Shown: positions 9,053 through 12,651 of the stretch, piece by piece
Layout of the letters: each line of letters starts with the position of its first letter
Numbering within the stretch: the stretch's first letter is position 1
Origin: Candidatus Nanopelagicaceae bacterium
Lineage (GTDB): Bacteria; Actinomycetota; Actinomycetes; Nanopelagicales; Nanopelagicaceae
Reading direction: 5' to 3'
Length of the DNA: 12,651 bases
Assembly (NCBI GenBank): GCA_947488635.1
Contig: CANLAY010000012.1
Span: 1 to 12,651, forward strand
Made by a program: the position numbers and the translations under genes
Notes under the pieces: model-generated
Told to the model about the DNA's origin: nothing
Databases searched by the model: none
Seen by the model: the letters and a program-made list of their open reading frames with translations, nothing else

Positions 9053-9056
9053 AATT
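9029..9056 (+). promoter_or_regulatory. Candidate aroH-tyrA promoter
   Basis: TTGAGG (9029-9034) and TAAATT (9051-9056) are spaced by 16 bases and resemble a housekeeping sigma promoter. Transcription would start near 9063, giving a leader of about 70 bases that carries the hairpin next to the aroH start codon. Confidence 0.35.
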
Positions 9057-9094
9057 AGTCGGTAAATAGATTTGTTGGTAAACACGTAATTATT

Positions 9095-9125
9095 AAAAAC
9101 GAAAAAGGGGTACTTCAAGGTACCC
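9095..9125 (-). terminator. Terminator-like hairpin on the minus strand
   Basis: GGGTAC (9108-9113) and GTACCC (9120-9125) form a perfect 6-bp stem around a 6-base loop. Read on the minus strand the stem is followed by TTTTTCGTTTTT, the layout of an intrinsic terminator. On the + strand the A-rich run precedes the hairpin, so it would not terminate there. It lies only six bases before the aroH ATG, and the AAGG at 9117-9120, the only Shine-Dalgarno-like element, falls across the loop and second arm. It may therefore instead control aroH translation. Confidence 0.45.
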
Positions 9126-9131
9126 TTAGCC

Positions 9132-9494
9132 ATGGTTTTAAGAGCAATTCGAGGCGCCACTCAGGTGAGCGTGAATTCAAGCGTGGCTATAGGTGACGGC
9201 GTGCGTGAGCTCTTGCCTGCCATGCTCAAAGCTAATGGCCTCGAAGTCGATCATGTGATCTCAGTGCTGATGACTGCAACCCCAGATTTAACTGCAGATT
9301 TTCCGGCGGCTGCGGCTCGCGATGTCGGGTTTGCCGGCACTCCTTTGATCTGTGCCGTAGAGATCGATGTTCCAGGGGCACTGGATCGGATAATTAGAGT
9401 ATTAATGCATGTAGAAAGCGCGAAAAGTAAGGACGAAATAACCCATATTTATCTTCATGGCGCTACAGCTCTTCGCAAAGATTTAGCCCAATAA
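9132..9494 (+). CDS. aroH: Chorismate mutase, AroH class
   Basis: Trimeric AroH-fold chorismate mutase that rearranges chorismate to prephenate, the branch point to tyrosine and phenylalanine. It has 120 residues, the family's usual length. Compared from memory with Bacillus subtilis AroH, all active-site residues are present: Arg7 in RAIRGAT, Cys74 and Glu77 in CAVEID, Arg89 in IIRVLM and Tyr107 in IYLHGA. The motif SVLMTATPDLTADFPA is typical. The start ATG 9132 gives the standard MVxRAIRGAT N-terminus, with a weak AAGG 11 bases upstream that lies partly inside a hairpin. The gene sits ten bases before tyrA, whose enzyme uses prephenate, so the pair carries out consecutive steps. This class differs from the AroQ-type mutases that are common in actinobacteria. 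Confidence 0.96.
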   Translation: MVLRAIRGATQVSVNSSVAIGDGVRELLPAMLKANGLEVDHVISVLMTATPDLTADFPAAAARDVGFAGTPLICAVEIDVPGALDRIIRVLMHVESAKSKDEITHIYLHGATALRKDLAQ

Positions 9495-9504
9495 GGGGCT
9501 CACT

Positions 9505-10557
9505 GTGAAATCAAAATCAGTTCGCATAGTGGGTGCTGGCCTAATTGGCACCTCAATAGGTCTTGCCTTAAAGGCTGCCGGAGCATCTGTTCAATTTGTA
9601 GATGTTGACGCCAAGGCCGAACTTTTGGCTAATGACCTCGTCAAATCAGGGAAGTTTGAGAACCCTGATTTGATAATCATCGCTACACCTCCTTCAGCCT
9701 TCAAATCGGCGATTGAGCGTGAAGAGACTCTGAACCCTCAAGCGATACTTATGGATATCGGTAGCGTAAAGACAAAACCTTTACTTGAGGTTTCAACTTT
9801 TGAGGGGCTTTTGTCGAGGTTCTGTGGCACCCATCCGATGGCTGGACGCGAGGTTAGTGGCGCGGTATCTGCTCGGGCTGATCTCTTCTTAGATCGCGCC
9901 TGGATCATTACTCCGACGATGGAAACTTCAGCAGCGGCGAAGGCGATGGTGCTTGAAGTTATCGCCGCATGCGGGGCTCAGGTCGTAGAGATGATCGCAG
10001 AAGATCACGATGAGCGGGTGGCTTTGATTTCACATCTACCGCAAACGATCAGCTCTTTGCTTGCGGCTCAACTTTCGAATTCAAACCCCGAGGCGCTAGC
10101 GCTGGCCGGGGGCGGGCTAAGGGACACAGTTCGAATCGCGGGTTCAGATCCAAAGCTGTGGGGAGAGATATTGGCTGCCAATGAGGCTGCGCTATTGCCA
10201 TTATTGATAAGCCTACAAAGTGACCTTTCGGATCTGATTTCAGCTGCCAGTGGCCCTGCCAAATGGGAGTCACTTGTCGCCGCGGGACGTGCCGGGAAGA
10301 GTGCAATTCCTGGCAAGCACGGTGGTAAATCTCGCGAATATAGCTATCTGCCAATTGTCATTGATGACAGACCTGGACAACTTGGCTCACTTTTCAACGC
10401 ATGCGCAAAAGCCGATGTGAATATTGAAGACCTCGCGCTGGAACATTCACCAGGTCAACTAACTGCAGTAATTACGCTAGCAATTGCGCCAGAAGATATT
10501 GGGCGATTAAGTGAGTTCTTAACAAATGATGGCTGGAACGTTCACTCTGTTAGTTAA
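9505..10557 (+). CDS. tyrA: Prephenate dehydrogenase with C-terminal ACT domain
   Basis: Oxidises and decarboxylates prephenate to 4-hydroxyphenylpyruvate, the precursor of tyrosine. It has 350 residues. The N-terminal Rossmann domain has GAGLIG at residues 10-15, and the acidic VDVD at 32-35 favours NAD over NADP. The catalytic domain carries GTHPMAGRE (His110), SHLPQ (His177) and TVRIAGSDPKLW. An ACT domain runs from about 283 to the end (LPIVIDDRPGQLGSLF), which suggests feedback inhibition by tyrosine or a related amino acid. Start is GTG 9505 with AAGGGG at 9493-9498, six bases upstream; the ribosome binding site overlaps the aroH stop, so the genes are cotranscribed. There is no fused mutase; the separate aroH supplies that activity. 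Confidence 0.95.
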   Translation: MKSKSVRIVGAGLIGTSIGLALKAAGASVQFVDVDAKAELLANDLVKSGKFENPDLIIIATPPSAFKSAIEREETLNPQAILMDIGSVKTKPLLEVSTFEGLLSRFCGTHPMAGREVSGAVSARADLFLDRAWIITPTMETSAAAKAMVLEVIAACGAQVVEMIAEDHDERVALISHLPQTISSLLAAQLSNSNPEALALAGGGLRDTVRIAGSDPKLWGEILAANEAALLPLLISLQSDLSDLISAASGPAKWESLVAAGRAGKSAIPGKHGGKSREYSYLPIVIDDRPGQLGSLFNACAKADVNIEDLALEHSPGQLTAVITLAIAPEDIGRLSEFLTNDGWNVHSVS

Positions 10558-10589
10558 TGGTTAGCTAATGATTTTTAAGAAGTTGAGAT

Positions 10590-10619
10590 TTAGGTAAAGC
10601 CTAACGTTGTAAGCAACGT
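10590..10619 (+). repeat. Two adjacent small hairpins upstream of cmk-der
   Basis: TTAGG-TAAAG-CCTAA (10590-10604) is followed directly by ACGTTG-TAAG-CAACGT (10604-10619), two perfect inverted repeats sharing one base. They end about five bases before the AAGGG ribosome binding site (10625-10629) of cmk-der. They lie within the 77-bp gap after tyrA. Neither is followed by a T-run, so they do not look like an intrinsic terminator; they may be an operator or a leader structure. Confidence 0.45.
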
Positions 10620-10634
10620 AGAATAAGGGTCATT

Positions 10635-12602
10635 ATGGGCATAGTTGTAGCAATAGATGGCCCTAGTGGTTCGGGTAAATCAAGCACCTCAAAATCAGTG
10701 GCAATGCGATCTACTTGGGATTACCTAGATACTGGCGCTCTCTACCGTGGCCTTACTTGGCTTGCTTTACAAAATGATTTAGCAGATGCAGGCTCTGTTC
10801 TAAAGGCACTTAAATCTTCACCTTTGCGATTTGTGGTCGATCCGCTGGAGCCACGTTTATTTGCTGGTGACACTGAAATTACCGATGCGATTCGCACCGT
10901 TGAAGTTACCGAAAGTGTTTCAAAGTTTGCAGCGATGCCAGAGCTACGCGCTGAACTTTTGAAATTACAGCGCAAAATTATTTCTGATTCAAAGCGGGGA
11001 ATAGTTGTTGAAGGCCGCGATATTGCAACTGTGGTTGCACCCGATGCGGCACTAAAAATATATCTGACTGCTGATTTAACGGCTCGTGCAGCTCGTCGTG
11101 ATGCCGAAGAGAATTCGGCTCAAGGGATCGAAAACGTTGCACAATCTTTGAGCAATCGCGATGAAATAGATTCAACCCGCGAAGTTTCGCCACTTGCTTT
11201 AGCACCCGATGCTTTGACTATTGACTCAACACATTTGAGTTTAGAAGAAACTGTTGACCGAATTTGGGAGTTACTAAAGAAGCGTGAATTGCTTGGTTTG
11301 CCAGTGGTTGCAATCTTGGGCCGACCTAACGTTGGAAAATCAACGCTGATTAATCGCTTCATTGGTCGACGCGAAGCAATCGTTGAAGACACGCCTGGCG
11401 TAACCCGCGATCGCGTGCAATACGAATGTGAATGGGGCGGTCGACGTTTTATTGTGATGGATACCGGTGGCTGGGAAGCAAAGCCAGATGGAATTTCAAT
11501 TCAGGTTAGCGCAGGTGCTGAACAAGCAATGCGTGAAGCAGATGTTTTGGCATTCGTAGTCGATGCCCAAGTTGGCGCACTCGACGAAGATGACATCTTG
11601 GTTAGTGAATTGCGCAAGGCAAAGAAGCCAACAATTTTGATCGCTAATAAGGTCGATGATGAAGGCGCCGAATCTGATGCATATGCCCTTTGGAACCTTG
11701 GTTTAGGCGAGCCATATTTCGTATCTGCACTGCACGGTCGCGGTAGTGGTGACTTACTTGATCATATTGTTGCTGAGCTTCCAGAAGTTGGACGAGCACA
11801 AGTCCAAGATGGTTATCGTCGCGTTGCGCTAATTGGTCGACCAAACGTTGGTAAATCAAGTTTGTTAAATGCTCTCGCGGGTGAGACTCGTTCAATAGTC
11901 GATGATGTTGCGGGAACAACTCGCGACCCAGTTGATGAGTTAATTGAAATTGGCGATCAAGTTTGGCGCTTCATTGACACTGCTGGTTTACGTAAACGAG
12001 CTAATCAAGCAAGTGGCACTGATTACTACGCGACGCTTCGAACTCAAACAGCGCTAGAGCGTTGTGAAGTTGCAGCCGTTGTTCTTGATGCATCTAATCC
12101 GATCTCTGAACAAGATCTTCGAATCATCACGATGGTTGAAGAAGCCGGTAAGGCAATGGTCATCGTGATGAATAAGTGGGATTTAGTCGATGAAGATCGT
12201 CGCGATCAATTGGATAAAGAAATCGATCGTCACCTTGATCAAGTCGAATGGGCGCAAAGAGTAAATGTTGCGGCCAAGACCGGCTGGCACCGTGATCGTT
12301 TGGCACCAGCTTTACGCACCGCTCTTGGTGGCTGGGAACAACGTGTTCCGACAGCTAAGTTGAACTCATTCCTGGGCGCTCTAATTGGAGCCACACCACC
12401 TCCGGTCCGTGGTGGAAAACAACCAAAGATTTACTACGCGACCCAAGCTGGCATTGCACCGCCCAAGTTCGTGATCTTCTCAAGCGGTTGGATCGAGGCT
12501 TCCTATCGTCGCTTCATCGAACGTCGCTTGCGTGAAGAGTTTGGATTCCCGGGCACTCCAGTCATGGTGGCGATTCGAGTCAAGGAACGCGACAAAGAGT
12601 AA
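10635..12602 (+). CDS. cmk-der: Bifunctional cytidylate kinase / ribosome assembly GTPase Der
   Basis: A single 655-residue frame joins two enzymes. Residues 1-215 are cytidylate kinase, which phosphorylates CMP and dCMP: P-loop GPSGSGKS at 9-16, YLDTGALYR at 30-38, EGRDIAT at 126-132 and [13 protein letters not shown] near 175-187. Residues 221-655 are Der (EngA), a two-GTPase-domain factor for 50S subunit assembly: first G1 GRPNVGKS at 229-236 with NKVD at 338, second G1 GRPNVGKS at 401-408 with NKWD at 513, then the KH-like domain (about 570-655, including [17 protein letters not shown]). All the GTPase motifs are present, so both halves look active. The linker is only about ten residues. 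The ATG has AAGGG five bases upstream. In M. tuberculosis these are separate adjacent genes (Rv1712, Rv1713); fused versions are annotated in other actinobacteria, so the fusion is known rather than an artefact. Confidence 0.96.
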   Translation: MGIVVAIDGPSGSGKSSTSKSVAMRSTWDYLDTGALYRGLTWLALQNDLADAGSVLKALKSSPLRFVVDPLEPRLFAGDTEITDAIRTVEVTESVSKFAAMPELRAELLKLQRKIISDSKRGIVVEGRDIATVVAPDAALKIYLTADLTARAARRDAEENSAQGIENVAQSLSNRDEIDSTREVSPLALAPDALTIDSTHLSLEETVDRIWELLKKRELLGLPVVAILGRPNVGKSTLINRFIGRREAIVEDTPGVTRDRVQYECEWGGRRFIVMDTGGWEAKPDGISIQVSAGAEQAMREADVLAFVVDAQVGALDEDDILVSELRKAKKPTILIANKVDDEGAESDAYALWNLGLGEPYFVSALHGRGSGDLLDHIVAELPEVGRAQVQDGYRRVALIGRPNVGKSSLLNALAGETRSIVDDVAGTTRDPVDELIEIGDQVWRFIDTAGLRKRANQASGTDYYATLRTQTALERCEVAAVVLDASNPISEQDLRIITMVEEAGKAMVIVMNKWDLVDEDRRDQLDKEIDRHLDQVEWAQRVNVAAKTGWHRDRLAPALRTALGGWEQRVPTAKLNSFLGALIGATPPPVRGGKQPKIYYATQAGIAPPKFVIFSSGWIEASYRRFIERRLREEFGFPGTPVMVAIRVKERDKE

Positions 12603-12651
12603 TGCTGACGATTCCTAACGCCTTAACTTTTCTGAGGTTTCTCGGAATCCC
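12602..12651 (+). CDS. Start of a probable CDP-alcohol phosphatidyltransferase, cut by the window edge
   Basis: ATG at 12602 overlaps the cmk-der TAA stop by one base (TAATG). Only 16 full codons are visible: [16 protein letters not shown]. The pattern IPNALTxLRxxG is the usual N-terminus of membrane phosphatidyltransferases such as PgsA, which make phosphatidylglycerol phosphate or cardiolipin from CDP-diacylglycerol, and leads into a first membrane helix. The one-base overlap implies translational coupling to cmk-der. The catalytic motif (DGxxAR) lies beyond the window, so which family member this is cannot be determined. Confidence 0.7.
   Translation, partial: MLTIPNALTFLRFLGI

Larger units (their letters stand above)
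8860..9131. other. AT-rich intergenic region between rluB and aroH
   Basis: This 272-bp gap is the longest gene-free stretch in the window and has about 32% GC by hand count, dropping to about 25% in its first 140 bases, against roughly half in the flanking genes. It holds repeated TATCTAT motifs, a 12-bp palindrome TATATCGATATA at 8982-8993, two GTTTGA copies ten bases apart at 9017 and 9027, a possible aroH promoter, and a hairpin next to the aroH start. No tRNA, rRNA or convincing small gene was seen. A minus-strand open frame (8918-9160) crosses it but has no recognisable domain. Confidence 0.85.

Noticed and set aside
8918..9160. 80-residue open frame on the minus strand across the AT-rich gap
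   Set aside because: It overlaps the aroH start, has no recognisable domain or clear ribosome binding site, and its composition follows the AT-rich sequence. I would reconsider if relatives conserve it.
10590..10608. DtxR/IdeR iron box (TTAGGTAAAGCCTAACGTT)
   Set aside because: The first six bases match the TTAGGTTAGSCTAACCTAA consensus, but only about 11 of 19 positions agree and the second half fails. An iron regulator is not expected for cmk-der.
11319..11860. Internal repeat GRPNVGKS in cmk-der as a sign of recent duplication
   Set aside because: Two tandem GTPase domains are the normal architecture of Der, an ancient duplication.

Overview
The window is a gene-dense stretch of an actinobacterial chromosome. 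The order nadK, recN, pyrG, xerD, parA-like, scpA, scpB, rluB, (aroH, tyrA), cmk, der matches the block known in Mycobacterium tuberculosis (Rv1695 to Rv1713) and, as I recall, in Streptomyces. Moderate GC content (roughly half in coding DNA, hand-counted on a few lines), overlapping start and stop codons, loss of several genes normally found in this block and a fused cmk-der gene all suggest a streamlined, lower-GC actinobacterium. Freshwater Nanopelagicales (acI) is the best guess, but the assignment is inference.

Layout. Positions 1-4221 (+ strand) hold the 3' part of nadK, then recN (its start overlaps the nadK stop) and pyrG. Positions 4222-5250 hold what looks like the first codons of a decayed alanine dehydrogenase gene, running into xerD. 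On the minus strand, 5251-6542 is a two-gene operon: a ParA-family ATPase followed by a small protein with a disordered N-terminus and a ribbon-helix-helix-like C-terminus. A 73-bp divergent promoter region (6543-6615) separates it from scpA-scpB (6616-8047). rluB follows (8143-8859). The 272-bp gap 8860-9131 is AT-rich, carries repeated TATCTAT motifs and ends in a hairpin. aroH and tyrA follow (9132-10557), then a 77-bp gap with two small hairpins, then the cmk-der fusion (10635-12602), whose stop overlaps the start of a gene that looks like a CDP-alcohol phosphatidyltransferase and runs off the window.

How the genes work together. Several act on the chromosome: RecN (break repair), XerD (dimer resolution), the ParA/RHH pair (partition or cell-division positioning) and ScpA/ScpB (condensin partners of SMC). 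NadK, PyrG and Cmk supply NADP and cytidine nucleotides. RluB and Der act on the 50S ribosomal subunit. AroH and TyrA convert chorismate towards tyrosine.

There is no clear mobile element, CRISPR array, tRNA or rRNA gene. The least explained parts are the ald-like remnant at 4242, the inverted parA-RHH pair with its putative operator, and the AT-rich gap before aroH with a terminator-like structure facing the wrong way. I saw no convincing wholly new system.
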